Part shown: positions 1-9,166 of the stretch, piece after piece | Layout of the letters: each line of letters starts with the position of its first letter | How positions within the stretch are numbered: the first letter of the stretch is position 1 | Source: Candidatus Scalindua sp. | GTDB taxonomy: Bacteria > Planctomycetota > Brocadiia > Brocadiales > Scalinduaceae | DNA length: 64,000 bases | Direction of reading: 5' to 3' | Assembly (NCBI GenBank): GCA_031316155.1 | Contig: JALDRB010000003.1 | Span: forward strand, 1 to 64,000 | Notes under the pieces: model-generated | Database searches by the model: none | What the model was told of the DNA's origin: nothing | What the model saw: only the letters and a program-made list of their open reading frames with translations | Program-made: the position numbers and the translations under genes

Positions 1-948
1 ATCTTTTCCTTATCTAACGATATGGGTAAGATCGAAAACCTCAACATTTCAGGTGGAGAGCCTTTCCTTCGCAAAGATTTCGGGCAAATCTGCAGATATT
101 TTGTTCAGAATAATCGTGTCGAACAGATTTATGTTCCAACAAATGCGTATTTTAAGGAAAAAACAGTCCAGGCTATTATTGAAGTATTGAAGGAAAAGAA
201 CTTGAAGCTTTTTGCCATTGAGATTTCTCTTGATGGTATGCAAGAGTATCATAATCGCTTACGCGGGTCAGAAAATTCTTTTCAAAAGACATTGGAGACA
301 TACGATGCTCTGGTTGAACTTCAGAAAAGAGATTCGAGGCTCAGGATTCACGCTGTTTCCACTGTTAACACTGAAAATATGGATGAAGTCAGACAATTAT
401 CGACTTACCTTTACGATAGATGTCCGGCAATAGATCATCACAATATCGCCCTGATTAGAGGAGACAGAAAAAATTCATCACTACAGGGACCTGACTTGAA
501 AGCCTATGAGGAACTCTTTACTGATATACAGAATTTGTGGGCTCCCCGGGAGGAAGGCCGCTTCGGCGGTATCGTTGATCCAATGCTCCAGTGGGTAAAG
601 GTGCAGACTGCAGATGAAAGGAGACAGGTTGTGCCATGTTGCGCCGGAGTGTTGAGTGCAGTGGTTTATGCTAATGGAGACGTTAGTGTATGTGAAAACC
701 TTACACCCATAGGAAACCTTCGTCAAAAAAATTTTAAGGGAATATGGCATTCATATGCGGCTGAGAAGCGCCGCCTGGAAATCAAGAACAAAAAGTGTTA
801 CTGTACTAACGAAATGTTTCTTTGGCCAAGCATTGTTTTTCAACCCCTGTATTTGATAAAAATAATGTTGAAATCAAAGGTCTGGAGAAAGCCGGTTCCC
901 TTAAAGGCAAAGGTAGAAAAAAAAATTCCTGATGTAAGAAATATATGA
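1..948 (+). CDS. Radical SAM protein with SPASM domain (5' end cut by window edge)
   Basis: The frame is open from base 1, so the ATG at 22 is probably internal and the true start, with the CxxxCxxC [4Fe-4S] motif, lies outside the window. Visible radical SAM features are the [13 protein letters not shown] segment (the GGE motif that contacts SAM) and an [11 protein letters not shown] strand. The C-terminal third carries a SPASM-like cysteine set (VPCC, then VSVCENL, then KKCYC) that would bind auxiliary Fe-S clusters. Such proteins modify peptides or small molecules; the substrate cannot be read from sequence. It lies upstream of a flippase and glycosyltransferases, so a role in building or decorating a surface molecule is inferred only. 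Confidence 0.85.
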   Translation: MFSLSNDMGKIENLNISGGEPFLRKDFGQICRYFVQNNRVEQIYVPTNAYFKEKTVQAIIEVLKEKNLKLFAIEISLDGMQEYHNRLRGSENSFQKTLETYDALVELQKRDSRLRIHAVSTVNTENMDEVRQLSTYLYDRCPAIDHHNIALIRGDRKNSSLQGPDLKAYEELFTDIQNLWAPREEGRFGGIVDPMLQWVKVQTADERRQVVPCCAGVLSAVVYANGDVSVCENLTPIGNLRQKNFKGIWHSYAAEKRRLEIKNKKCYCTNEMFLWPSIVFQPLYLIKIMLKSKVWRKPVPLKAKVEKKIPDVRNI

Positions 949-1094
949 GGGAATTCAATGTTTCCTTATTTTTTGCGCTGAATGCGCAAGTTCAAAAGTA
1001 AGTGAAAACTCTCATGGACGCCAGTTTCCCTTCTGGCTTGCAGACCATTCGGACGAGGTAGGAATTATGGAAAAGATAACCAGAATGGCCTAAC
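943..1094 (+). repeat. ATGGA-loop nested hairpin repeat, copy A1 (degenerate)
   Basis: It begins at the stop codon of the radical SAM gene with GAGGGAATTCAATGTTTCC, shared with the copy at 63228. It then carries TTATTTTTTGCGC, CAAAAGT and a CATGGACG loop, and ends in CCAGAATGGCCTAAC. About 30 bases after the loop (roughly 1026-1060) do not match the other copies, so this copy looks interrupted or decayed. No gene is seen in the rest of the interval to 1292. Confidence 0.6.
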
Positions 1095-1298
1095 ATGAAT
1101 ATCTTTGAGTCCTTTTCCGGTTAATTTGTATCTATTCACTAAAAAAAGTTTAAATTTTTACTTGAGAGCTTTTTAAAAGGATGATGAGATTTTGTGTTTG
1201 AGTAAGAATTTTTTAATCACTTATGGCAGATATTTGCAGACTGAATTTATTATATTTTTACGTTTTACCATTGTCATCAGTGCCAGAAGCCAGTGATT

Positions 1299-2705
1299 AT
1301 GAGTATTAGTAATATTGTTACCCGCAATTTTCTTGCTTTTGGTTCAGGAGAAGTTATTTCCCGGGCAATAGCGTTTTGCACGGCTATTTATCTTGCCAGG
1401 GTTTTGGGCGCAGAGAACTATGGAATTATTTCATTTGCTATTGGCGTTACTTTGTATCTCTCAAAGATAGCTGATTTTGCTATTGATGTGATAGGGATTA
1501 AAGAGATTGCCAATGCCCCAGATTCGATTAATCAACTGGCATCTTCGGTGCTAAGCATTCGTCTGGTATTTGCGGTCTTGCTTAGTGGCTTATCAATTCT
1601 TGTGGTTCAGCTCTTTCTAAAAGGACGTGAGTGTACAATCATATCACTATATTTCGTAACCTTAATTCCGATAGCAGCCAATACTAAATGGATTCATTTA
1701 GGCTTAGAAAATGCGTGGCCAATCGGTTTGTCGCGCATCGTGAGTGAAATGTTGGCCTTAGGTTTAGTTATCGTCTTGGTGCGGAACATGTATGATTTGT
1801 GGGGAGCTCCTTTTGCTCAAATAGTTGGAGAGTTTTGTTTTACGTTAATTTTGATGTCACTGTTGAAACAGCAAAAATACAAGCTTGTTTTTTGCTGGGA
1901 TCTTACAAGGGCCTTACCAGTTTTCTTAAGTGCTTTACCCATTCTTGGGCAGGCAATGCTATTTCTTATTATATACAATTCTGATTTGATATTTTTGCGC
2001 TTATTTCGCAATAGTGAAAGTGTTGGTTATTACGCGGCAGCGTACATGTTGATTTGTTTTCTCGCGAACGTGGGGCATTCATATGGTATGAGTCTATTGC
2101 CAACGTTAACACGATTAGGAGCCTATACTTCTGAAGAGAAATCTCTGTATCAAACATCGATTGTGCACATGTACGCAGTTTGCATACCAATTTCAATTGG
2201 TGGGTGTTTGTTAGCCTCACAGATAATCAAAATTGGATTTGGTGAAAATTACACAAATTCGATATTGGCATTACAAATCCTTATCTGGTGTATTCCTCTC
2301 TCATTGCTTCGCATCGTACCGTGGGCGGTGCTCATTGCGAGAGGCCACCAAAAGGACTTTCTTAAAATCATGATTTATTCAGTAATAACAAACATAGCAT
2401 TGAACACTCTATTGGTACCTAAGTACGGGATTATTGGTGCCGCAGTAGCTACTGTCATAACGGAGACTCTATCAGGAGTCCTTATGTTTAAGTGCGCCGC
2501 ACATTATGAGCTCCCTTTTGTGGCTCTTCGAAGATTTTTTCGTCCAACTGTTGCCTCTCTTTTGATGACTGGTGTACTTATTGTATTTAGACAATCAAAT
2601 ATTTTTATAAGCTTTATTTCAGGGGTTGGCACATTTGGTATTGCTTTAATATTATTTGGAGGAATCCGTTTTCGTAAAGGACAATTTCCCGCTTTGAATA
2701 TTTAA
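1299..2705 (+). CDS. Polysaccharide flippase, Wzx/MATE-like (PST family)
   Basis: About 468 residues with 12-14 hydrophobic segments and a typical Wzx N-terminus (NIVTRNFLAFGSGEVISRAIAF), followed by the ARVLGAENYGIISFA segment seen in many O-antigen and polysaccharide translocases. Flippases of this family move polyprenyl-pyrophosphate-linked oligosaccharides across the inner membrane. A GTG six bases upstream (1293) is an alternative start; the ATG at 1299 is preferred, with only a weak AGAAG upstream. It is the first complete gene of the plus-strand glycan locus. Assignment to the superfamily is firm; the glycan it carries is unknown. Confidence 0.88.
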   Translation: MSISNIVTRNFLAFGSGEVISRAIAFCTAIYLARVLGAENYGIISFAIGVTLYLSKIADFAIDVIGIKEIANAPDSINQLASSVLSIRLVFAVLLSGLSILVVQLFLKGRECTIISLYFVTLIPIAANTKWIHLGLENAWPIGLSRIVSEMLALGLVIVLVRNMYDLWGAPFAQIVGEFCFTLILMSLLKQQKYKLVFCWDLTRALPVFLSALPILGQAMLFLIIYNSDLIFLRLFRNSESVGYYAAAYMLICFLANVGHSYGMSLLPTLTRLGAYTSEEKSLYQTSIVHMYAVCIPISIGGCLLASQIIKIGFGENYTNSILALQILIWCIPLSLLRIVPWAVLIARGHQKDFLKIMIYSVITNIALNTLLVPKYGIIGAAVATVITETLSGVLMFKCAAHYELPFVALRRFFRPTVASLLMTGVLIVFRQSNIFISFISGVGTFGIALILFGGIRFRKGQFPALNI

Positions 2706-2899
2706 CTCTGGTGCCCTGTCAGTTTTGGTTTTGTGTTTTGTATTAATAAAGTGGCAAAAAAATTGGTGTTAATGTTAAACAAAGTCTTTGTTACGGTGAA
2801 ACTCCATAAGTCGAACCTCAATTTATTTATATTCGAATCTAATCAGCACTGTAACACCATGTGTTTCAGATAAAAAAATTTGTATTAGGGGGGGTATCT

Positions 2900-4234
2900 T
2901 TGGTTGATTTAATACTGGTAAGAACCGTGAACAACCCGATTCCTGGAGTTAAGAAGAACAGTGATTCAGGCAGCTATGCAGGGTGCAGAATTCCACCATT
3001 CGGTATACTTAATATAGCTAACTTTGTTCGAATGAAAGGTTATTCTGTTAAATTGGTAGATCTTTCTAAAAAGTGTTATGCTTCACTTACTTCTGATGGT
3101 ATTGCAGACCATATTCTTTCTCATAATCCCCGTATAATTGGAATTTCCTATATGACCTGCCAATCAATGAGTGCTATGTCACTTGGAGACGCATTGATGC
3201 GAAAATCTAATGTTCCAGTTGTTCATGGCGGTGTTCATTCTTCAGTACTTCCGGAAGAAGCTTTGAAACATGGACATGTTGTTGTACAGGGTGACGGCGA
3301 ACAATGCATGCTTGAAATGGTAGCATCTAAAGAAATCGATCTAAATAATAAGATAGTTCAGGGAAAGACATTGTCATCAGAAGAAATGGACACCATACCT
3401 TTTCCGAAAAAAGAAGATTATGATGAAACAGCATTTGATCCGTCGCTAACTCCACATTTTCCAATTATTACTTCCCGTGGTTGTCCATATCGTTGTGTTT
3501 TTTGTAAAGATGGATATGGATTGAGGTCATCAAAAGTACGATATCATTCAGTGGACTACATTGTTGAATACTTTGATTATTTATATCGTACATATGGAAT
3601 CCGAGATTTTGGTATTATGGATGATATATTTGTATCTTCAGTAGCACGCATGGAAGAAATGGTTGTTAAGCTGGAAAAGCGTAATCTTAAATTAAAGCTT
3701 CAATGTAATGTGCATGCTAATATTATAAAACCAGATCTTTTGAAATTAATGCAACGCATTGGTATTCAATGGACTTTCATAGGGATAGAATCAGGCAATG
3801 ATAAAATTTTAAAGAATATTAACAAGGGCATTACTGTTAAAAAAGTAAAAGAAGCTGTCCATCTTTTAAAGAAATACGGTTTCTATGTAAGCGGATTGTA
3901 TATGATTGGAAATATTGGAGAAACACCACCGACAATTAATGATACTATTCGTTTTGCCTTTTCGCTTCCAACTGACAGAGCATGGTTTTCTTTTGCAGCC
4001 CCCTATCCCGGTACGCCATTTTATGACATGGTAGGGCAATATGGAGAAATCATTGAACCAGACTTTAGTAAATGGAATCAAGCTAGTCTTGTCTACCTTC
4101 CAAAAGGTATTAGTAAAAGAGAAATGTATCAATTAATGAGAAAGGCTCAAATGGTTCGTTTTTACAAAAAAGTTCGTTATTCGCTTCTTGGATGTTGGAC
4201 AACCGCACTTGCAAGAATTGCATCGAAAAAGTAA
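2900..4234 (+). CDS. B12-binding radical SAM protein
   Basis: The N-terminal ~150 residues form a cobalamin-binding-like Rossmann domain (LNIANFVRMKGYSVKLVDLS, then IIGISYMTCQ, then VHGGVHSSVLPEEAL). A radical SAM core follows with RGCPYRCVFC (CxxxCxxC). Enzymes of this architecture methylate or rearrange unactivated carbons, often on lipids or natural products. The frame is open back to 2861, but the TTG at 2900 has AGGGGGGG five bases upstream, so it is the better start. That makes the protein about 444 residues. It is the first of four paralogues here (also 9167, 13032, 14494). Substrate unknown. Confidence 0.87.
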   Translation: MVDLILVRTVNNPIPGVKKNSDSGSYAGCRIPPFGILNIANFVRMKGYSVKLVDLSKKCYASLTSDGIADHILSHNPRIIGISYMTCQSMSAMSLGDALMRKSNVPVVHGGVHSSVLPEEALKHGHVVVQGDGEQCMLEMVASKEIDLNNKIVQGKTLSSEEMDTIPFPKKEDYDETAFDPSLTPHFPIITSRGCPYRCVFCKDGYGLRSSKVRYHSVDYIVEYFDYLYRTYGIRDFGIMDDIFVSSVARMEEMVVKLEKRNLKLKLQCNVHANIIKPDLLKLMQRIGIQWTFIGIESGNDKILKNINKGITVKKVKEAVHLLKKYGFYVSGLYMIGNIGETPPTINDTIRFAFSLPTDRAWFSFAAPYPGTPFYDMVGQYGEIIEPDFSKWNQASLVYLPKGISKREMYQLMRKAQMVRFYKKVRYSLLGCWTTALARIASKK

Positions 4235-4621
4235 CAGTATTTGTTATGTAAAGAGGCGCTTGATCTTGCAGGTGGAGACTGGGAATAATAAATGTTTGCA
4301 GTACGACATGAATTAATAACTGAATCAAGGTGATCTCGGTATGTATTTTTGGCCTCCATAAAACCTGATTATTTATTAATATTCTGGATCTTTTTTACTA
4401 GGCATTATGCCACCGATGTAATGTGGTAACAGTATCCTGTTTTTCAACCTGTTGGAAAAAGAAACTTTTAAGGTTGATTGATATCAAGGGTAATGAACAC
4501 TCTTATACAGGTGACAATCTAAAAGTTTCGGTTATTGCTGCAGTTTCTAAATGTTAGGAAAATAGAGTACGGGTTTAAATCAAACATTAAGATTTTTTAT
4601 TATGTTTATACAGTGGGTAAG

Positions 4622-5464
4622 ATGCAATTTCTTTCAATAATTATTCTTATATTGCTTCCAGGCGGATGGGTAACTTTTTGGTCTCAACGATGTTATTTGG
4701 TGCTGCCGGTTAGATTAGCGCTTGCTGTTACGCTATCTCCTATTGTCTTAGCAATTGAGTTTTATATTTTAAGGTTATCAGGCCTATCGTTTAGGCATGT
4801 TGTCCCAATGCTGGTAATACTTAATTCAGGTAGCATTTTACTAATAATAAGGAATTTTCGTCTATTCCCACCAAAGGTAAATTGGAAACTGGTTTCTTTT
4901 GGCGGCATTATTTATGCGTTTCTTGCAGGCAGTGTTGCAATACCATGGATTTACGAACCAAACTTTCGGCGTTTTTCATGGCATAGTTTGTTTCACACTG
5001 ATGTCTGTTACTCATTTGCGCGGGGGGCGATGATTCCAGAAGAACCTGAATTAGCAGGTGTATCACTTGCTTACCCATGGATAGGCCATATTTATTGGTC
5101 GATATTGGCATTTTCAGCTGATCTTAGTCCGACAGTTATTTCTCTAATTACTAACCTGGTGCTAATGGGATCTATTGGCATTTTGTATTTCGCTTTAGCA
5201 CGCGAACTTGGAGCTTCCGATCTGGTTGCGCTAATATCACTGGTTGTAGTAGCGCTTGGGACTAACGTGCCGGGCCTTATTGGATGGTCTATTATTCAAC
5301 CAAACGATAACGGTGTTTGGTGGGCGATTTTAGGAGACTTGCGCACAGCTCCTTTCATACAAAAATTTTCTGCTTTTGAAGCAATGACGTTAGGACTATC
5401 CCTGTATACGGGTCTTGTTTTATGTCAGTTATTTCGTTGCGGTACCTCAGTCGTTTTGAATTAA
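4622..5464 (+). CDS. Multi-membrane GT-C-like protein, N-terminal part (frameshifted)
   Basis: Hydrophobic protein with about seven membrane segments. The frame opens at a TTG at 4535, but the ATG at 4622 (MQFLSIIILILLPGGWVTF) gives a normal first membrane helix. It ends abruptly at LFRCGTSVVLN, while the next frame continues without a gap in another hydrophobic stretch (from about 5401). The two halves, about 650 residues together, look like one gene broken by a one-base change between roughly 5400 and 5460. The acidic and aromatic loop after the third helix (WIYEPNFRRFSWHSLFHTD) resembles the first periplasmic loop of GT-C glycosyltransferases. No family is assigned firmly. Confidence 0.6.
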   Translation: MQFLSIIILILLPGGWVTFWSQRCYLVLPVRLALAVTLSPIVLAIEFYILRLSGLSFRHVVPMLVILNSGSILLIIRNFRLFPPKVNWKLVSFGGIIYAFLAGSVAIPWIYEPNFRRFSWHSLFHTDVCYSFARGAMIPEEPELAGVSLAYPWIGHIYWSILAFSADLSPTVISLITNLVLMGSIGILYFALARELGASDLVALISLVVVALGTNVPGLIGWSIIQPNDNGVWWAILGDLRTAPFIQKFSAFEAMTLGLSLYTGLVLCQLFRCGTSVVLN

Positions 5465-6543
5465 TTACGGTGCCAATGTTCGTAGTAGCCATAACCGCAG
5501 TTTATCCTAATATTTTTCCTATTGCGGCTATCGTATTAGTAGGATTAATTGCAACACTGGTAATAAAAAATTTTGATTTAAGCCAAAGCATTGAGAGGAA
5601 AACTCTTGTCAAACTATTATTAGTATCTGGTATTACGCTTATTGTCTGTGCGGGAATCTTAAAAGTTTATGCAATTGATACTACAGAGAGTATTATAGCC
5701 TTGTCCAGCTTTAAAGCATCAGCAAAAAAAACTGTGGCTGCGGGTTTATCTCTTACTCCATTTGGCATCGCTATGCTCTGGACATGGAGGTCGAAGCTAC
5801 CGGAAGATCGTGGATTCCTGCTGATCCTGGGGACGGCGTTCATTGGATCTATATTCTTAAATATATTAATGAGGCTTGGAGCTCTAAATGAATACAAGTT
5901 CTTTTTTACTGCAGGAATAAGTATAATTGCCCCTGCGATGGTCGGCGTAGAAAGGGTGCTGTTGAAAACTAATAAAAGCCGCTGGGTGTTGTTGGGCATA
6001 CTTCTGCCTTTGCTGGCAGGAGTTATGTTATCATATGCCATTCGCCGAATTCCCAAAGATGGGTCGGAGTATTTGGAAGTCCAGGAAAATTCCTTTTGGT
6101 TAACACTGGCATCAAGTAATCCTGATTCCGACTGGACCAAATTGATCCGAACGGAGACACCAGTGAACACAATCCTTGTTGTCAACCATCCTGAATTTCA
6201 TACCACTTCTTTTACTGGCAGAACGCTCTTAGCCCCATCAGAGGGTGAGAAGTATCACTTTGGCTATAACATGTCAAGCCGCACAAATTTGGTGAAGTTA
6301 CGAGGTTACAGCAAACAATTATTTGAAAGTAGATATGATTTATTGCATAGCATATATAGCTCAACACTATCCACTAAAATGATGAATACTGTGTTGAAAC
6401 AACTTAAATCTTTTCAACGTCCGTTAGCAATTGTGTTTGGTCCCAACGATGAAAGGCTATTCTTGCATTGGTTGAAGAAGTTAAATGTCGGATTTGAATT
6501 GTTTAACGATAATGAGGAACGAATTGTCTATTTTATACCTTAA
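5422..6543 (+). CDS. Multi-membrane GT-C-like protein, C-terminal part (frameshifted)
   Basis: This continues the preceding ORF in the -1 frame. It has five or six more membrane segments, then a soluble C-terminal domain of about 150 residues (from roughly SYAIRRIPKDG) containing TPVNTILVVNHPEF and ending KKLNVGFELFNDNEERIVYFIP. Many bacterial GT-C enzymes and related membrane proteins have such a C-terminal extracytoplasmic domain. The ATG at 5422 is probably not a real start, because the homologous-looking frame is open upstream of it. The end overlaps the start of the next gene (6485) by about 60 bases, which suggests translational coupling. Confidence 0.6.
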   Translation: MSVISLRYLSRFELITVPMFVVAITAVYPNIFPIAAIVLVGLIATLVIKNFDLSQSIERKTLVKLLLVSGITLIVCAGILKVYAIDTTESIIALSSFKASAKKTVAAGLSLTPFGIAMLWTWRSKLPEDRGFLLILGTAFIGSIFLNILMRLGALNEYKFFFTAGISIIAPAMVGVERVLLKTNKSRWVLLGILLPLLAGVMLSYAIRRIPKDGSEYLEVQENSFWLTLASSNPDSDWTKLIRTETPVNTILVVNHPEFHTTSFTGRTLLAPSEGEKYHFGYNMSSRTNLVKLRGYSKQLFESRYDLLHSIYSSTLSTKMMNTVLKQLKSFQRPLAIVFGPNDERLFLHWLKKLNVGFELFNDNEERIVYFIP

Positions 6544-8218
6544 GAATTCTTTATTTTATTTTAAAAGATGTGATAAAACGATCTTTGTCATCGGAATTAT
6601 TGCGTTTGCGATATACTTACCTGGTTTCTGGTGGGGAGTACCTTACGCGTCTAATTCATCTACCTTCAATGGTTGGAACATTGACGGACTTTCAGCAACC
6701 GGCCCACTTGCCGAAATGTATAATATGTTCATAGAAGCTAAACCTGATTGGCACCTTTGGTATCCACCATTTCATCACATCATCCTGATACTTTGCTATA
6801 CTCCTTATTTGTTTTACTTAATGCTTTCAGGAGGTTTATCTAATCCATCAGGTGTTTATCCTTTCGGTTTGGTTGATCCTATAAATAGCTTGGCCACTTT
6901 AGCAATAATTGGACGTTTAGTTACTATAATCATGGCCAGCAGTTTAGTTGTAACCGCTTATGTGACAGCGAAGATTGTATGGAGCAGAACAACAGGAATT
7001 TTGGCTGCAGTTTTTGTAATGATGTCAACCCCGATGTTTTATTACGCACGAACAGGGAATGTAGATTTGCCTGCATTATTATGGATTGCGCTCACCGCCT
7101 TTGTTATTGCTGGAGGGCTCAAAAGAGGTTTCACCATCAGACGTGGTATTTGGCTCGGAATCTTTTCTGCATTTGCTTTAGGTACCAAAGACCAAACATA
7201 TGCACCATTGTTGCCAGCCCTTGCAATTGCAACAATCTATCATTATCGCAGCCAGACTACTGAACAGAAAAGTAACGGCTCAAATGTCTGGTTAACCCCA
7301 CTTGTTGCAATAATATCAGGCGGCGCGACCTATGCTTTTACCAGTGGTTTAATTCTTAGCCCAACGAGGTTTTTCAGACATTTTAAACTAGCTCTGAATT
7401 TAGGTAGCGATGCTTTTAACATAGAGTTCTTGAACCTTAAAAAACCAAAAACTATAGAGGGTTATTCTGAGCTTTTTATGGATATTTTTGGAGGACTTAT
7501 TGACTCCCTTGGCCCTGTTATTCTAATTGTTGGGATAGCAGGTTTGGTACTCTATTGGCGGTCAGATAAATTTGGGAAGGTTCTTTTTGTAATGATAATA
7601 GGTCACCTTTTACTATTCTTAGTTCCGATTCGGCACATGATGTTTCGGTATAGCATGCTTCCTGCTTTTGCACTTGCTTTTTTCGCAGCACGTTTACTAG
7701 CATTGCAATTACATGCAACAAAGGTGCGGAGAATAACCGCTTTTATAGTTTTAGTTGTTGGGGTAGGATGGCTTGGGTCCCGTGGGGTGGACATGACATA
7801 TCAAATGATTTATGATGCGCGCTATGAAGCAGGGAAATGGTTAATGCGTAACACACAAAAGGGTGATAAAGTTGTTTATATTGGAAGTACTGCCCAGCTT
7901 CCACATATTCCTGTTGGTGTAATTCTAAAACAAATACCTGTTGAAATGTCTTTTGTAAAATTTTTGGAACAGCAGACCCCTGAGTTTGTTCTCATTATAC
8001 CTGACTGGACGTCAGATGTTGGAAAGGAGTACAGCCAATTTCTATCAGAATCAAGTTATAAAAGTCTAAATAATGGTGTTATAGGCTACCGTAGGATGGC
8101 ACTCTTCCAAACGAAGCCATTATGGAAAAAATTTCCTATGGATTTACACTCCGTTATCAACCCAAAAATACAAATATATAGAAGGATAGGAATTTATGGC
8201 AAACCAAGAAAAAGATAA
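6485..8218 (+). CDS. GT39-like (GT-C) membrane glycosyltransferase
   Basis: 577 residues. An N-terminal membrane helix is followed by a long periplasmic loop (YASNSSTFNGWNIDGLSATGPLAEMY) carrying acidic residues. Then come the alternating helices typical of the dolichyl-phosphate-mannose mannosyltransferase (PMT_2) family, with ARTGNVDLPALLWIALTAF and LGTKDQTYAPLLPALAIAT. Such enzymes transfer a sugar from a polyprenyl-phosphate donor on the outer face of the membrane. The donor could be made by the GT2 enzyme encoded next (overlap 23 bases). The start at 6485 overlaps the previous gene; an ATG at 6512 is also possible. Sugar and acceptor unknown. Confidence 0.78.
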   Translation: MSDLNCLTIMRNELSILYLKNSLFYFKRCDKTIFVIGIIAFAIYLPGFWWGVPYASNSSTFNGWNIDGLSATGPLAEMYNMFIEAKPDWHLWYPPFHHIILILCYTPYLFYLMLSGGLSNPSGVYPFGLVDPINSLATLAIIGRLVTIIMASSLVVTAYVTAKIVWSRTTGILAAVFVMMSTPMFYYARTGNVDLPALLWIALTAFVIAGGLKRGFTIRRGIWLGIFSAFALGTKDQTYAPLLPALAIATIYHYRSQTTEQKSNGSNVWLTPLVAIISGGATYAFTSGLILSPTRFFRHFKLALNLGSDAFNIEFLNLKKPKTIEGYSELFMDIFGGLIDSLGPVILIVGIAGLVLYWRSDKFGKVLFVMIIGHLLLFLVPIRHMMFRYSMLPAFALAFFAARLLALQLHATKVRRITAFIVLVVGVGWLGSRGVDMTYQMIYDARYEAGKWLMRNTQKGDKVVYIGSTAQLPHIPVGVILKQIPVEMSFVKFLEQQTPEFVLIIPDWTSDVGKEYSQFLSESSYKSLNNGVIGYRRMALFQTKPLWKKFPMDLHSVINPKIQIYRRIGIYGKPRKR

Positions 8219-9164
8219 AAAACTATTATCCGTTGTCGTACCGGTTTTTAATGAGAAAGAGGTTCTTGATGCTTTCTATAAACGTATTAAAAATGTAGGA
8301 GAGTCTTTAAATTCCATGAACTTTGAAGTTCTTTTTGTTGATGACGGAAGTAAAGACGGTTCATATCAAAAGTTAATGGATTATGCTGTTTCAGATGAAA
8401 ATGTCAAGGTAATAAAATTCTCCCGGAACTTTGGGCATCAGGTAGCCATCACTGCAGGAATTGATAATGCGAAAGGAGATGCTGTCGTTGTTATAGATGC
8501 GGATCTTCAGGATCCACCTGAAGTTATAACCGAATTCATTGAAAAATGGAAAGAGGGATATGATGTAGTTTATGGTGTTAGAGAAAGGAGAGAGGGAGAA
8601 GGCAGACTGAAACTTTTTACGGCCAGCCTGTTTTATCGAGTATTGAAAAAACTTACTCATGTTGAAATTCCTGTGGATGTTGGTGATTTCAGATTAATGA
8701 GCAAGCAGTCAGTCAAAGTGTTTAAGGAATTAAGGGAAAAGGATAGATTTGTCAGAGGCCTTGTTAGCTGGTTAGGTTTCAAGCAGACAGGGGTTTATTA
8801 CCATAGGGACAAACGATATGCGGGTGAGACAAAATATCCGCTACGAAAAATGATCAGATTTGCAATTGATGGAATTACATCCTTCTCTGGATTCCCTTTG
8901 AAACTCGCAACATGGTTTGGTGCAATTACCACTATTTTCGCATTTGCGTTTATGATTATAGTTATTACAGGAAAATTTATGGGGTATACGATACAAGGGT
9001 GGGCCTCAGTTATGTTGTCGGTTCTTTTTTTGGGAGGAGTTCAATTAATCTGTTTAGGCATAGTTGGGGAATATATTGCCAGAATATTTGAACAAATAAA
9101 GCAGAGGCCTTTGTATATAATCGAAGAAATAATCGAAGAAATAAAGATGGGAAAGAATAGCTAA
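8196..9164 (+). CDS. GT2 polyprenyl-phosphate glycosyltransferase (DPM1/GtrB/ArnC-like)
   Basis: 322 residues. The GT-A fold is clear: LSVVVPVFNEKEVL, then FVDDGSKDGS (donor binding, about residues 48-56), then VVVIDADLQDPPEVI (DxD-type metal site, about residues 98-110), and two C-terminal membrane helices. This is the layout of enzymes that charge undecaprenyl phosphate with one sugar (GtrB, ArnC, DPM1). An AAGGATAGG ribosome-binding site precedes the ATG, inside the previous gene. It probably supplies the lipid-linked sugar used by the GT-C proteins around it. The sugar is not readable from sequence. Confidence 0.92.
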   Translation: MANQEKDKKLLSVVVPVFNEKEVLDAFYKRIKNVGESLNSMNFEVLFVDDGSKDGSYQKLMDYAVSDENVKVIKFSRNFGHQVAITAGIDNAKGDAVVVIDADLQDPPEVITEFIEKWKEGYDVVYGVRERREGEGRLKLFTASLFYRVLKKLTHVEIPVDVGDFRLMSKQSVKVFKELREKDRFVRGLVSWLGFKQTGVYYHRDKRYAGETKYPLRKMIRFAIDGITSFSGFPLKLATWFGAITTIFAFAFMIIVITGKFMGYTIQGWASVMLSVLFLGGVQLICLGIVGEYIARIFEQIKQRPLYIIEEIIEEIKMGKNS

Positions 9165-9166
9165 AA

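Noticed and set aside
5667-6185. Long antisense ORF (172 codons) inside the membrane protein gene
   Set aside because: It is a mirror of the coding strand's codon pattern, with no start signal or domain.
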